Source: Diphasiastrum complanatum
Lineage: Eukaryota; Streptophyta; Lycopodiopsida; Lycopodiales; Lycopodiaceae
NCBI GenBank assembly: GCA_029204225.1
Contig: CM055095.1
Coordinates: 74,145,501-74,209,500 of the forward strand
Direction: 5' to 3'
DNA length: 64,000 nucleotides
Position 1 is the stretch's first letter. Every line of letters starts with the position of its first letter. The notes beneath the pieces are model-generated. The model was not told where the DNA came from, ran no database searches, and was given only the letters and a program-made list of their open reading frames with translations. Both the position numbers and the translations under genes were made by a program. This document shows, piece after piece, positions 22,907 through 35,086 of the stretch.

Positions 22907-25900
22907 TTCTGTTATCGATAAACCAACCTCGAAATCGAAGATGAAAGAATATGACATCGTGACTGATATCGGATCTCTTTGTCCCAACATTACTTTTGAA
23001 CAGCTGTTGGCCGATAACACTTATTACAGAAAGCAATTGAAAGGCCTTTATGTGCCCAAAAAGAAGAAAAAAAATTTTCTGCCAAATACTGGTGTTTTGT
23101 CTATCGATTTAGGTGATCTCGGTGCACTTGAGATTGATAATACCATTGCAAGATGCCTGATTGAAAAAGTGCCAATTGACTGTGGTTCCAGTGTGAATAT
23201 AATAATAGAAGACACAGCTCATGCTCTGGGGCTGACTGACATTCAACCGACACAACGAAACATCAAGTTAGCTGATTCGACACGACGAAAACCTGTTGGA
23301 GAACTGAAGAATGTTATTGTCTACATTCAAACCAAGCCATTCACAATGAGTTTCATTGCTATCAAACCACTCGATTTGTCATCCTATTCTGTGCTAATTG
23401 GATGACCTTGGCTTTATCAATCAAACACAAGTGTGCATTGGAAATCCAGAGAGCTGAGATTTCAGACTGGTGAGACCAATAATCGAGGTAAGCCAGCAGA
23501 ACAAATCATAATATGGAGTCGTGACAAATATGAAGGTGAAACTCCTTTGTCCGACACCAGCTTTACATTAGAAGAATTTGCATATGCCTTGAATATTTTT
23601 CTCAATGAATCTGATATTGAAGTGCAGTACTTTGAATGTTATGAGAATGTTGATGACAAAGAATTCTTCGATGCCTACGACGCTGAAGCGAATGTTTTGT
23701 ATGAAGAAATTAACGTTGCAGACATGAACTTGAAAGAGTCTGCCGATTCGAGTGACGAATCTGAACACAAATTTGGTAACAAGAACCAGGTTGACGATAA
23801 GAAAACATCTGTGGAGTCAACCATGCGCGAAATTCATGGCCATACCAAGGCCAGTATGACAGAAAGTATCATTTTACCAGATTCTACTGAACTGATTAAA
23901 CTTGCACCTGGCAGATTTGTGCATGTTTCAAAGTCACTTGGAGAATCAGAGTTAGTGAAATTCACTGAACTATTGAAGGAGTATCAAGACGTTTTTGTCT
24001 GGTCGCTCGACGATTTGAAGGGTATACCTACAGAATTCGGAAAGCATCAAATTGATCTTAAGGAAGATGTTGTACCTATTCGACAGAGACAATATCGTCT
24101 CAATCCTAAGTACTCTCTCATGGTCAAGGACGAACTTAACAAGCACCTTAAGGCAGGTATAATCTATCTCGTCTTAAGTAGTGAATGAGTTTCACCCATT
24201 GTTGTCGTCCCAAAGAAGAAGACTTTCAAAATACAAATATGCCAGGATTTCTGCCAACTCAATGCTGCCACAGGGAAGGACCATCATCCTTTGCCTTTCA
24301 CTGATTCCATCATAGATCAGGTTGCTGGTCAAGAGCGTTACAGTTTCTGTGACGGCTTTTCTGGATATAATCAGGTTGGAGTGCGAAAGGAGGATCGTTC
24401 GAAGACCACATTCACTACGAATTGGGGCACTTATGCCTACAACAAAATGCCCTTTGGTTTTTGTAATGCTCCAGCAACTTTTCGGCGAATCATGATATTA
24501 ATTTTCGCTGCCTTCTTGAGAACTTTTCTCGAAATATTTATTGATGATTTCTGTGTATATAGTGATATAAAGACACACCTGCAGAAGCTGAAATTAACAT
24601 TGCAACGGTGTCGAGATACTTGTTTATCTCTTCATCCAGAGAAATGTTTTTTTGGTATCAAAGAAGAAATATTGCTCGGACACAGAATATCTAACAGAGG
24701 AATAGAAGTCGACAAAGATAAAGTTGAGCTTATAAAGAATCTCCAGATACCAACCAATTTACGTGAACTAAGAGCTTTCTTAGGACATGTTGGCTATTAC
24801 AGGAGATTTATTCAAAATCATGCTTCTGTTGCTGCCTCTCTTACACATCTACTGAAGAAACAAGTGGAATACTTGTGGACGAATGAACATCAGAAAGCAT
24901 TCGAAGATCTTAAGAAAAGGTTGATCAATGCTCCTATTATGAGACCACCCAACTGGGCTATTTTATTTCACAGTTATGTGGATGTTTTTGCATTTGCTAT
25001 TGGCATCTGTCTAAGCCAGAAGGACGACCAGAAGAAGGATCATCCCATCTACTATGCGAGTCGATAGCTCAGTGCATCAGAGAAGAATTATTCGGCTACA
25101 GAAAGGGAAGCACTTGGCATGATTTTCACTGTTAATATTTTTTGGCGTTGTTTGCTAGGATATGCATTCATTTTTCATGTGGATCATTATGCTCTTAAGT
25201 ATCTTGTAAATAAACCAGATCTATCAAGATGAATTGATCGATGGGCTCTACTTATGCAAGAATTTACTTATCAAGTAGAGCTTCATCAAGGAAAATATCA
25301 TACGAATGTTGATTATCTATCGCGACTCAGCACTAGAAAAATTAAAGACCCTATCAATGATGATTTTCCAAACGAACATTTATTCGAGATTTCATCTACA
25401 AATTCATTATATTCTGATATTATTACTTATCTTAAGGATCAAATATATCCGGATGGTTATGATTTGGACACCTTATACAATTATTAAGAATGTTTTGTAC
25501 AAGCTTGGTGCTGACCATCAACTATAAAGATGTCTCGAAACTGAAGACATTCAAAAGGTCGTTAAAGCCTTACACTCAGAAGATGCTGGTGGACATTTTG
25601 CTTTGAAGAATACAGTTAATAAGATATTGACTGTCAAGTATTGGTGGCCAACAATGTTCAAGGATGTATCAAATTTTATTTGTTCATGTGATCCATGCCA
25701 GAGATCTGGTAAGCCTACAAAAGTAATGAACTGGACGTTGACACCAATTCTGTCTCTTGCACCATTCGAGAAGTGGGGGATTGACTTTGTCGATCCAATC
25801 AAACTTGTTACCCGACATACGAAATGTCGTTATATTCTAGTTGCAATGGATTATGTAAGATCTTGAACAAAATCACTATTGCACATGCAACGGATTGGGA

Positions 25901-26378
25901 TCAGAAACTACCATTAGTTCTCTAGGCTTATCGCAACACAGAGAAAATCACGACGAAACAGACACCATATTTTCTTACGTATGGTATGTATCCTATTTTG
26001 CCAATTGAATTTGAGGTGAAAACCTTTCGAATTCAAGCTCAACAAACAGATGCAGAATTTATAAATGAATGGTTGACTAATATTGAAGAACTAGCTGAAG
26101 CTCGAGAGACTTCACAAAAACTAACAGAGGAAATCCACAAACAAAGAAAGAAGAAATATGACAGTCATATAAAAAAATGTGATCTTAAAGCTGATGATTA
26201 TGCGCTGATATATGACAGTTGCCATCAAAAGTTTCTTGGAAAACTCCATATGCAATGACTTGGACCGTATAAAGTCATAGAGGTGTTTGACAATGGTTCT
26301 GTGCAACTTCAATCACTTGAAGGTGAACTATTACCTACACGTATTAATGGGTCCAGACTGAAGAAATACTACCTTTGA
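22899..26378 (+). pseudogene. Gypsy pol: protease, RT, RNase H, integrase, broken
   Basis: The protease has VPIDCGSSVNIIIE. One frame then runs on with stops at 23403, 24186, 25065 and about 25230. RT shows FCDGFSGYNQV, MPFGFCNAPATF and the catalytic FIDDFCVYS. The connection/RNase H has LGHVGYYRRFIQNH and YYASR. After a frameshift near 25487 the integrase has an HHCC finger (SCDPCQRSG) and KWGIDFV with the first Asp. The rest of the core is deleted at about 25857, where sequence jumps to ILNKITIAHATDWDQKLP. The C-terminal part (AYRNTEK; GPYKVIEV) ends at 26378. The missing core segment survives in the fragment at 1996-2475. The copy is not functional. Confidence 0.92.
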
Positions 26379-27153
26379 CCAGAATTTTTATTTTATTTTT
26401 TTTAGTCTTATGATTTTCTAGTATCTTTTTGGAATTACTTGCGACTTTTCTTTTATTTTTCCTAGAAATTTTTGAGAAGTTTTCTTGACTTCTCTCAATC
26501 TTTCAATATCATTTTAAAAGTATTTTCAAGAACTTTTCGAGATTTTTTTGCGACACTAGATTTGCTAATCAAATTTTCGTAAATCGTTTTCGAGAATTTT
26601 TCTAGAATCTTTTCTAGCATTTTCTCCAGTTTTTCGAAAAATTTTCTAGTATGTTGCTAAAATTTTTGAGAAACTTTTGTGAGTTTCTATATCATTTTTT
26701 AAGATCCTTCGAGAAAGTTTCGTGAAACTTTCTAGAATCTTTCTAGCATATTTTCAAGAATCTCTCGACATACTTTTTGTATCCCTCCATTAAAGATGAT
26801 GGCCACGTGATCATCATTATTCACACGTGTGTACGCTCACAAATATTGTTTCTCCTTAATTTATTTTTTCTTTTCACAAACGGTCTTCCATCATTAAAGA
26901 TCGCTCTGGCAAATTATAGTTTCAAACACTGAGCCATGCACGTCCTCCATAGATGGAAGTGACAGATGTCAAGTCACCATGCCACATCATCATCCCTTCC
27001 ACACCGCTACAGCTTATTAGAATTATTTTTTATTTTTCTTCTTTACACTTTCTACCTGCAAGTTTATGCTTTCCTGCGCTCACCCTCTTTGCGATCAAAG
27101 CACTCTTTTGCGAACTATTGCGATCTACGGAGCTATCGTCAAACATTTGACCA
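26379..27153. promoter_or_regulatory. T-rich spacer between gypsy pol and the extra ORF, with GAA/TTC arrays
   Basis: There is no coding sequence. 26460-26780 consists of degenerate TTTTCTAG, TTCGAGAA and AATTTTTC words. The clearest block, 26710-26745, alternates GAA and TTC six times with 3- and 2-base gaps, loosely like heat-shock elements. 26822-26831 is the palindrome CACACGTGTG. From about 26860 the sequence parallels the leader at 5320-5619. A role as an internal promoter for the extra ORF is inference. Confidence 0.35.
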
Positions 27154-29711
27154 ATGGCTTCCGGATCAAGCTCTAGCTCTAATATCATCTGGAAAGCACG
27201 CACAGAAATCCACCTGGCATCCATGCAGTCCTTTTTGGATCGATGCAGGTGTGATTTGAAAGTGGACCCTCTGAAGTCAGTACCTAGTTTGTGAACTCTA
27301 TCCATTCAATTTCGGAGGAGGAATTCAAAGTTCACATACGAGGCAAACTCTTCACCATCTCTGAAGACTTGTTTTGCACAGCCCTCGGACTACCATTGGA
27401 TGGGAAGCTAGTTGCGACAAATAAAAATTCGGTGGATGAAGCTGCCCACTTTCTAAGCAACTGCTTCATACCCACAAAGGGGTACAAAATCTCTATGATC
27501 CGAGATGCAACATTCAAACTATTTTGTAAATACGCAAACCAAGCCATATTTTTGACGGATGCGGATGCGACAATTTCAGTTCAAAATTTTGGTTACATAT
27601 TGGATGTGCTTGCGGGTAATCTAGTATGCTTCGACGTTATCATGTGATGGATCAAACATCAAAAGTTTTCTGGAGTTGGAGCCCATGTTTCTCGCTTACG
27701 CGCTCATTTTCAAATTTTGACTGAGCAAGAGAAAATACTGCTGACGGGAAGGATGTTGGCTCCCAAGCCAATTGATCTTTCTAGCCTCATTTCTATACCT
27801 ATCCCGGTTGCATCCGATGCTGCACCAGCAGTCGAAGTAGCAATCACCACTACTATGGAGAGTGAAGTTGTGGCAATGAAAACTGATGGAGCTACTGCTG
27901 CTGTTGATTCTTCAAAGCCAACATATGCTTCCACATCTTAGAAGCAGCAGAGTGCATCCACCTCTGAGAATGACGCAACCCAGTCCGACACATCCGACAA
28001 ACGGACGAATAGCTGCTGAAGGCGACACTGGGGCACCTGTGGCAGATGAAGAAGAACCAGACGACCAGCCCCAGTGGTTTCGATCCATGACAGAGAATGT
28101 CAAAAATCTAGTGGCTGAAGTATATGAGTTTGACAAGTACCACCGACAACTCACGATGCAGCTTATCACCTCAGAGAGAAAATCTCTAGACTTTCTGAAG
28201 GAGTCCTTCGAGAAGATCGATTTGTTCGAATCACACAACACGAAGCTGATCGAACAACATGTTCTCTTGAAACATAGCTTCAGACTCTAATAAAGGAAGC
28301 TGATTCTTTGAAGCAGACAAATAAGGCGATTCAGGCCAAGTCTGACAATTTTCAGACTCAAAACGATTCTTTGAAGCAACAACTTTTGGCTGTGAATCAA
28401 CATAATGTCGCGCTCCAGAAACATTTACAAGAGGAGCGAATGACAAGACTAAAGGCAGAAGCTGCTCTGTCTCTGAGCACCAATGCAGGGTCAATCACAG
28501 TCGATCTCACGAAGCGAAATCAGTTCCAAGGCTAGATGCTTGAAAATTTTCGAGTCGAGTTCTTACAACCGCTCGAGGATGCGAAGGCTCTTGTCGAGGA
28601 AGAGTTGGCTGAGTTGAAGGAGCTCTCGAGTGATGCCACCCCATCTTGCAGCGGGCCCGATGCACACGATGAATACCTTTAGGCCCTTCTTCGAATTGAT
28701 GACCTCACACAACAAATCCAAGTTGTGCCTGCCTGCACCGGAGCCTCAGACCATCCAAAATTCTTGAAGGCTGTCGCAAAGATTGACAAACTTGAACAGG
28801 AGTTTTCAGATTTTAAGCAACAAATGGAAGATCAAAAGCTGGCTGCTGAGTTGCAAACTCAGGACTTGGCAACTTCATCTACACATCCAAAGTGAATGTG
28901 GCGAAATCAGTTGAAGGTATGTACTAACAGATTTCGTGCATTTGTTGAACGCTTCTGGAAATGGTGTCCACATGCTTTTAATATTGAGTTGCAATGGTGT
29001 GTGGATTACATGATGCTACTAGGCGCAGTAGGCATCGCCTTCGATGAATGGAAGTGACCTTGGGAGAAGGATGACTTTCTCTGGTTATGGGCCCAACTTT
29101 CTATTGAGCAGAAAGGATGTCTCTGCTGGGGCATAATCCAGGGTAAGTTCCAGGTCGTTTCTTTCGGATCAGCAGAGTTATACATAGGCTCTTCGGCTAT
29201 GTATGCTCTCGAATATAATTGTATCAAAGAACTTCAATTTTTGCGGAACGAAGATAATAAGCGACATTTTTGGAAGTGAAAGTCGCAGTTTTAGTTGTAC
29301 AAACCACAAACTGTTGCGGATTTAGGCACATTTGACGATGCAGGTTTGCTGATAAATATAAATATGGCTTATCCGGAATTATTTAGTCTTTATGTGGATT
29401 GGGAGCGAAACCTTGCAGAATATTTTGCGGAGATTCGCCATAATTTGCAAGATAGAAGAAAGTCATTTCGTTATAAGCAATTCTGTACATATACATTTTA
29501 ACAATTTGGTACCTTTGCAGCGAAGACATTATTTTTTGTTCAGAATCTTTATGTTAAAAGCAATTTTATTAGATTTTCATCTCGTTACTTTAAAGAAATC
29601 ACTCTACATAGTGATTCAGACGAAGATACCAAATTAACCCAGGAGGTTCGATGGAACATTGATTCCGGTTAAGTTCAACTTACCAGTTGGCCGCTATACA
29701 AAATCAAAAGC
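27154..29711 (+). pseudogene. Gypsy extra ORF, central copy
   Basis: This is colinear with the ORF at 5620-8255. The start is MASGSSSS at 27154. The N-terminal domain follows (VNSIHSISEEEFKVHIRG; GLPLDGKLVATNKN), then KGYKISMIRDATFKLFCKYA, an Ala/Thr/Val linker and heptad-rich sequence at about 28170-28460 (NDSLKQQLLAVNQHNVAL). The middle block contains LWAQLSIEQKGCLCWGIIQG and the C-terminal module ADLGTFDDAGLLININMAYP. Stops and frameshifts are scattered through it. It ends at 29711, about 20 codons before the stop seen in the left copy, where a different element begins. Comparing the copies shows they derive from one long ancestral frame. The product has no assigned function. Confidence 0.68.
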
Positions 29712-30133
29712 AAACATGTAATAGTCTCATGTGCGCAGGTGCTCGGGCATGGCTGCCACTGCCCAACACCCACCTAGGAGCTGCCCGACGCCACTACCAG
29801 CCGCGCCCCCTCGGCGTGCCTGGGACCTTGCCCCAGCCCGTGCCCACGAAAATCGGCTACACCCCAGATTTTTGAAGATCATTTTCCTTTTGGCCACTGG
29901 AGCCATGTGGTGCCCAGTCGTTGGGCCATGGCCAAATGCTATTTTTGCGATGTTTTTGGGAGTCCTCCGCTTCACTTTGTAGTTGGCCTTTGTGCCATCA
30001 TCAATTTTCTACAAGATCGACACTTCCAATTAGAGCTAGATTATATGCATCAACCCCCCCTACTCCTCTCAGCATTCTTCATACATACATCCATCAACAA
30101 GTCGTTATCTGGAGTGATTCAGAAATTTAGAAG
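29712..30133. other. Possible LTR/leader of copia-3 with a GC-rich block
   Basis: There is no gene. The segment starts TGTAATAGTCTC where the gypsy homology ends, which could be an LTR start. 29735-29860 is strikingly GC-rich against AT-rich surroundings. A copia gag follows at 30134. I find no clear PBS, so the LTR assignment is tentative. Confidence 0.35.
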
Positions 30134-31549
30134 ATGTCATCCATCATCAATATTCAAGCTAAGATCACTACAATCTTGGACCCAGAAGGTTCAAATTACC
30201 TGATTTGGAAATTAAAGACTTCACTTTGATTGAAGGGCGAAGGTCTATGGCAATGGGTAGAACCAATAGAGGAGAAGCCAGTGGCTACTCTTGGCAAAGA
30301 ACTGCGAGAATGGAGTTTAAAAAATGACAAAGCTATAGCAATTATTGCGTCTTCAGTGCATGGCAATATAATGCTAGATCTTACATCAATTTTGAACACA
30401 AAAGATTTATGGAAATAATTGCAAACCAAGAATGAGACTCGATCTCGTAATCAAATCATGTTCTTGGAAGACCAATTAACTTACCTATAGTGGGACGACA
30501 AAGACCTGAAACACATTCGTGCAAAAGATAGAAGGTTTGTTTGTTTCCTTGTAGAATTCTGGTGCAGAAAATACAATTTCTAAGGAAAAGCAGCTTAGTT
30601 ATTTTCTTCGAGCCCTACCCAGGTCATTCCACACAACAAGTACCTTATTGGTGAAAGATGCAACAATGACACTTCAAAAGGCAATAGACGGAGTTAAGGA
30701 GGAAGTAGAATCTCGTGAATGCTATGACGACAATGGTGATTCCGAAAATGCTCTATTTACCCAAAAGAATAAATCTTCTAAGAAGTCTAAGTTTAAGAGG
30801 GAGTCGTCTAAGAAGAATGAGTCTAAGACTAATGAACAACAATCTGAAAAACAACAAAAGTATTCTAGTGATAAGAAGATCTGCAACAGATGCAGAATAT
30901 CAGATCACACAGAAGAAAAGTGCTGGTTAAATCCAAAGATTGAATGCATTCATTATCGTGGGGTCATGTAGCAGTAGACTGTTATAAGAATCCCAGAAAC
31001 AAAAAGGAGCAGAATCGAAGCGAACCTTCAGATTCAAACTATGTCGAAGACAAAGCAGAATACTCCAGAGTAGTAGAAGACAGGGCAACAAGGAGCTCAT
31101 CAGCTTATGTTAGTGCTGATCTAATTCTAAAACTCGAGAAGTAGTACTTAATTTGAGAGCCACCTCACATTTTGTTTTCTTGAAACAAATATTGTCTGAG
31201 TACAAGAAGACAAACTATTCGAGATTCATTATGCTTGGAGACGGTTCTAAGCACATGGTTGATGGAACTAGTGTATTATGGCTGGACACGAATCAAGGAG
31301 ACAAGAAACTGGAGCAAGTTCTCTATGTTGCTACTCTTGACAAATATCTTCTATCCGTAGCTAAGATAGTTGATATAGGCATGTCAGTAACCTTCACAAA
31401 GAACTCTTGTAAATTGTTCAAGGAAGATTCTGATATCCTAGTTAAAGACAACAGAGAAGAAAATTTATATCCCCTGAACATTTGAACAAAACGCATGTTA
31501 AGAGAAACCCAATGAAAAAAAAATGCCAAGTAAACCCTATGGCTGACTG
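30134..31549 (+). pseudogene. Ty1/copia element 3: gag and protease relic
   Basis: Gag begins MSSIINIQAKITTILDPEG and LIWKLKTSL, typical of copia gag N-termini, and continues as ATMTLQKAIDGVKEEVESRE. A first zinc knuckle CNRCRISDHTEEKC (CX2CX4HX4C) lies near 30891, and a second, frame-shifted one (ECIHYRG / HVAVDCY) near 30942. The protease site reads LNLRATSH where copia elements have LDSGATSH, so the catalytic Asp is lost. LEQVLYVATLDKYLLSVAKI and the start of GAG-pre-integrase follow. At about 31550 it breaks into the L repeat. Many stops are present and pol is absent. Confidence 0.83.
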
Positions 31550-33954
31550 GAGAGCCGCTTGAAGACCTTCATTGGAAGAATGGGCTACCACTGTCATTGG
31601 AAAATGATCTGCATCGACCCTAACTGCCCGTAGATTGTCACTGGAGAAGAGTAGGAGGATGGTCACATGAAGATGGGTTCCATGAACGTGTGGAAAGCTG
31701 GCTGCATAGGCACAATTCCCTGGAAACTAATTGAGAAGATGGCCGCTAGCTGCAAACTATCCATAAGAATGTGTTGGAAGAGATCCTACATGGCTGCATA
31801 GAACCCACACTAGAATCATGCACTAGAGATAGAAATGTGTGGTCTGCCCTACTGTTGGCTCTGAAAACGAATAAAAAACTATTGTTGTCCTGCGTGGAAG
31901 AAGTTGAAATCCGCTTGACGTATGAGATGAATGAAATATGAAGCGTTGCCCTTGATTCCGCCCTTGCTGTCTCAGTAGAATGTCCTGAAGGCCAGAAAAC
32001 TTCTCGCTGGCCCTCGCCGAAATAGGTTCAATAATGCGTTGGCTTGTCTACAAAGCCTGAGTTGCTCAAATTAGCCCTAACTGTCTTCCCAAGAGTGTGT
32101 GTTAACTTGGTTAAAGTTTGCAATCTCTTACACATTTGAAGAGAGTGGAGGTGTCAACTGGTTCAATTGGTTCTTGACTGATCCGACGTCCTTCGTTGTT
32201 GTGCGTTGCCAAAGTTGAATATGCCCCTTTAGTTCATTCGAGCTAGGCCATGTCACTTTGCTTTAGGCATGGCCTTAAGAGTGAATGGAAGCTTAAATAG
32301 TTGATCGTCAATAGCTTAGAATATGCTGCGTACCAAACTCAAAAGTTAAATATGTCATGACTGTTGAAAATTGTCAGTTCTCACTTGTCATTTTTTTATT
32401 GTAAATAAAGATCAATCATGAGTACAATGTTCATGATCTGATTTTACACGTGTGGAGCCCATTCCCACGTGTGAAAGAAAGTACTTTTCATGTCTGCAAA
32501 TATCTACTTTGATTTTGTATCAATCAAGTCAAGTGTGAACATGATTTGACTAGTTTTTTTAGTCAAGTTGACTAGTCACCTAGAAGTTAGATTATCCTTG
32601 CATGTGCATGAGTAATTGCTCCCACATGGCAAGTGGATGTTCACACATGTGTATAGAGTTCTAGAGGATAAGAGTTGACCATTTTTCTTAGATCCTACTT
32701 TGTAGGGAATATTCCTAAATTCTAGGAGACTAGCTCTTTGGATTTTAGCCATATTCTAGAAGGTCAACTTTGGATAAGGATCAAGGATGGATCAAATGGA
32801 TAGATCTGAGTGATGTGGCACTCTTCACACATGTGAAGATCTGCTGGACTGTACCAGACTCGTGGATGTACTAGTAGGTGGACAGTCTGACACGTGTCAC
32901 TCATGCATTGGACCAAGTGTCCCAATGAGCATATGACACGGATCATCATTTTGCTAATGAGATTGATGAGACTTTTGCATTCTACACTTTTGTGAGATTT
33001 TTAGTCAATAGAATTGTGATTTTATTGAATGATTGCTATCAAGAACCTATGTACTTGTTGTTTCAGGTGCAGGCCGTACAGTGGACAGTACTCCACACGT
33101 GTGAGGCCGCTCTCACTTGTTTATGAAGATTTGATCCATTGCTCTTGCTTAAATCTAAGTGTAGTGAATCTAGATCAAGATATAAAGTGTAGAACTTGAT
33201 AGATCCATTGATTAAGCAACCAATAACTCTCTCAAGATTGTTAAGTACAATCATCAATGTCCTAAGACTGAAATTTTATCATGGTATCATAGTCGAGTAA
33301 GAGATTGATCATTTGATTCATAAAACTTGCAAAGATCATTGGCAAAATTTGTTTTTGGCCAATACTAGTGAGGGCAAGTTCATCTATAGTGATAGCTTGT
33401 TTCTATTTGGACCAAATCGACTTGGAGGCTGTGTATGTACTTTTCACACGTGTGAAACCGTACAACAACTTTCATTTCAAGTTACCTTGTGTTTTTTGGT
33501 CCTATAATCTCAATTCTAGTCCAAATCTAGTGCTTTTTAAAGCATAGTATTGATCTAGATTCAATCTAGCTAATGCTTATGACCAAATACAGTTTTGGAT
33601 CATTGAAGCATTTTTTTTTGGAGTTCAAGATCAGATCTAAGAGGCTGATTTGTTCAGATCCTTAGTTGAAGTGAAACCTCTAAGAAAAGTGTAAAGCAAA
33701 ATTTTTGTGAGAGTGAAAGCTAGGAATTTTTGTCAAGATCTAATTATGGTATCATTCAAGCTTGTGTGCTAGTCTGATAGAGACAAGGCTAGCTCCAAAG
33801 AGTACCAGCAACGATCATGCAAGTACGTCCCAGAAGTACAGGAATCTAATTTGATGACATGACATCAGCAGATACTATCTAGGTCGTGGCTAATCTACCA
33901 CTCTTGTAATTCCGTGATTATTTGTAGATGCTTAATCACTCTAATCTTAAAGTT
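31550..33954 (+). mobile_element. L element, central copy
   Basis: This is the same organisation as 47235-49583 and, inverted, 2898-5235. A long LTR-like block ends TTTTATCA at 33281. A mutated PBS TGGTATCATAGT follows at 33282-33293, then about 660 bp of non-coding internal DNA. Where the second LTR copy starts in the right arm (AAAGTTACACACTTTTG), this copy instead continues with unrelated sequence from 33955. No protein-coding capacity is evident. Confidence 0.75.
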
Positions 33955-34507
33955 ACATAGAGTGACTATATACTAACTGGATGATACTTGAAATATACAG
34001 AAGATGAAGTAGTCTGATGCTAGTAAGCAATCAAGATGAAATACAGACAAGAAGTCCGTCTACGTGCGAGACGAGTTCTGTGATCAGGATCCATAGAGAT
34101 CCACAAAGTAAGCGAGACATCCACCCGTGACAGAATTGTATTCTCTCACGCCAACGCACTGTGTGGATCTGCATGCAGTGCTTGAAGAATCAAAGAAAGA
34201 TCAATAGATGATCTTGTAGCCATTGTGCACACGTTGATTTATGATGTATGATCTTGAATGCAAATGTGTCTGCTATTATTTGAATGTTTGATTCTTCCAT
34301 TCATTTCAATTTCGCACATTGGTTGAATTCGTTGAATGTTACATTAATTCATAAATGTAGATCAGCAGTGCCTGACTACATTCTGGAGGACTGTAAGAGT
34401 GATTCAGCTGGCAGTGTCCAACGACCACATCTGAACTCCATCCGAATCGCATTGAGTCCTGGTTGCTTCGCTTTCGTGACAGTTTCATGACCGTGAAAGA
34501 TTTTCTA
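33955..34507. other. Unassigned insertion between L and the copia RT
   Basis: I recognise no gene or repeat here. It starts after TTAAAGTTACAT, where the L internal region normally meets its second LTR copy, and ends where the copia RT frame begins. It may be a fragment of another LTR. Confidence 0.4.
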
Positions 34508-35086
34508 ACTTCTCATCAGAAGGAAAGATCATCATTTTGGTGCTTTATGTTGATGACATCATTATGACAAGAAATGATGATGAAGGCATAAGCAAAGTAA
34601 AAGTTAATTTATCTAGTGAGTTCAAGATGGTAGATCTAGGCTTCCTAAAGTTTATACTTGGGATAGCAGTGTCTAGAAGTAGCAATTGTACTTTCATAAG
34701 TCAATCTAAGTATGCTACTTCCATTCTTGAAAAGTTTGGTATGAAAGATTGTAAGGGGATTGACACCCCTATGGAGCATGTTGTGAAGGCAACTAATGAA
34801 GGTGATGAAGCATCCTTTGAGGACATCACCCTCTTTAGAAAGCTTATAGGCTCCCTAATCTATTTAACCATCACTAGACCTAACTTAAGTTTTTGTGTAA
34901 GCAAGTTGAGTCAAAGTATGCAAGCTCCTTTAGTGCATCATTGGAAAAGTGCCAAGAGAGTGCTTAGATATGTTTCTAGTATTAGATTTTTTGGCATACT
35001 TTATGAAGGATCTAACTTGCACTTGAGAGCCTACTCGGATTCAGATTTTGCAGGTGACAAGATGGATAGAAAGTCCATTAGTGCAA
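34508..35086 (+). pseudogene. Ty1/copia RT (C-terminal) and RNase H fragment
   Basis: A frame open for about 190 codons starts in the RT palm with GKIIILVLYVDDIIMTRNDD, which holds the catalytic YVDD. It continues through FKMVDLGFLKFILGI, IDTPMEHVVKA, YLTITRPNLSFCVSKLSQSM and the RNase H start AYSDSDFAGDKMDRKSIS. It is cut at about 35087 by the L end, so the rest of RNase H is missing. It could be the 3' part of copia-1 displaced by nested insertions, or another family member; the two do not overlap, so this cannot be tested here. Confidence 0.9.

Larger units (their letters stand above)
19750..29711 (+). mobile_element. Ty3/gypsy element (Athila/Tat-like) inserted in copia-1; 3' LTR missing
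   Basis: The order is 5' LTR, PBS, gag with zinc knuckles, protease, RT, RNase H, integrase, spacer, extra ORF. Sequence changes at 29711, within the end of the extra ORF and before the polypurine tract and 3' LTR that the left copy shows. Insertion into the copia integrase at 19749/19750 makes it younger than copia-1. The PBS class and the extra ORF after integrase point to the non-chromovirus Athila/Tat branch; no chromodomain is seen. Confidence 0.88.

Noticed and set aside
26710-26745. True heat-shock element
   Set aside because: The 3-base gaps between GAA and TTC break the canonical 2-base spacing, so I report it only as a pattern worth testing.
29731-29982. Proline/alanine-rich frames on both strands in the GC-rich block
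   Set aside because: They are open because the block is GC-rich; both strands are open at once and no domain is seen.
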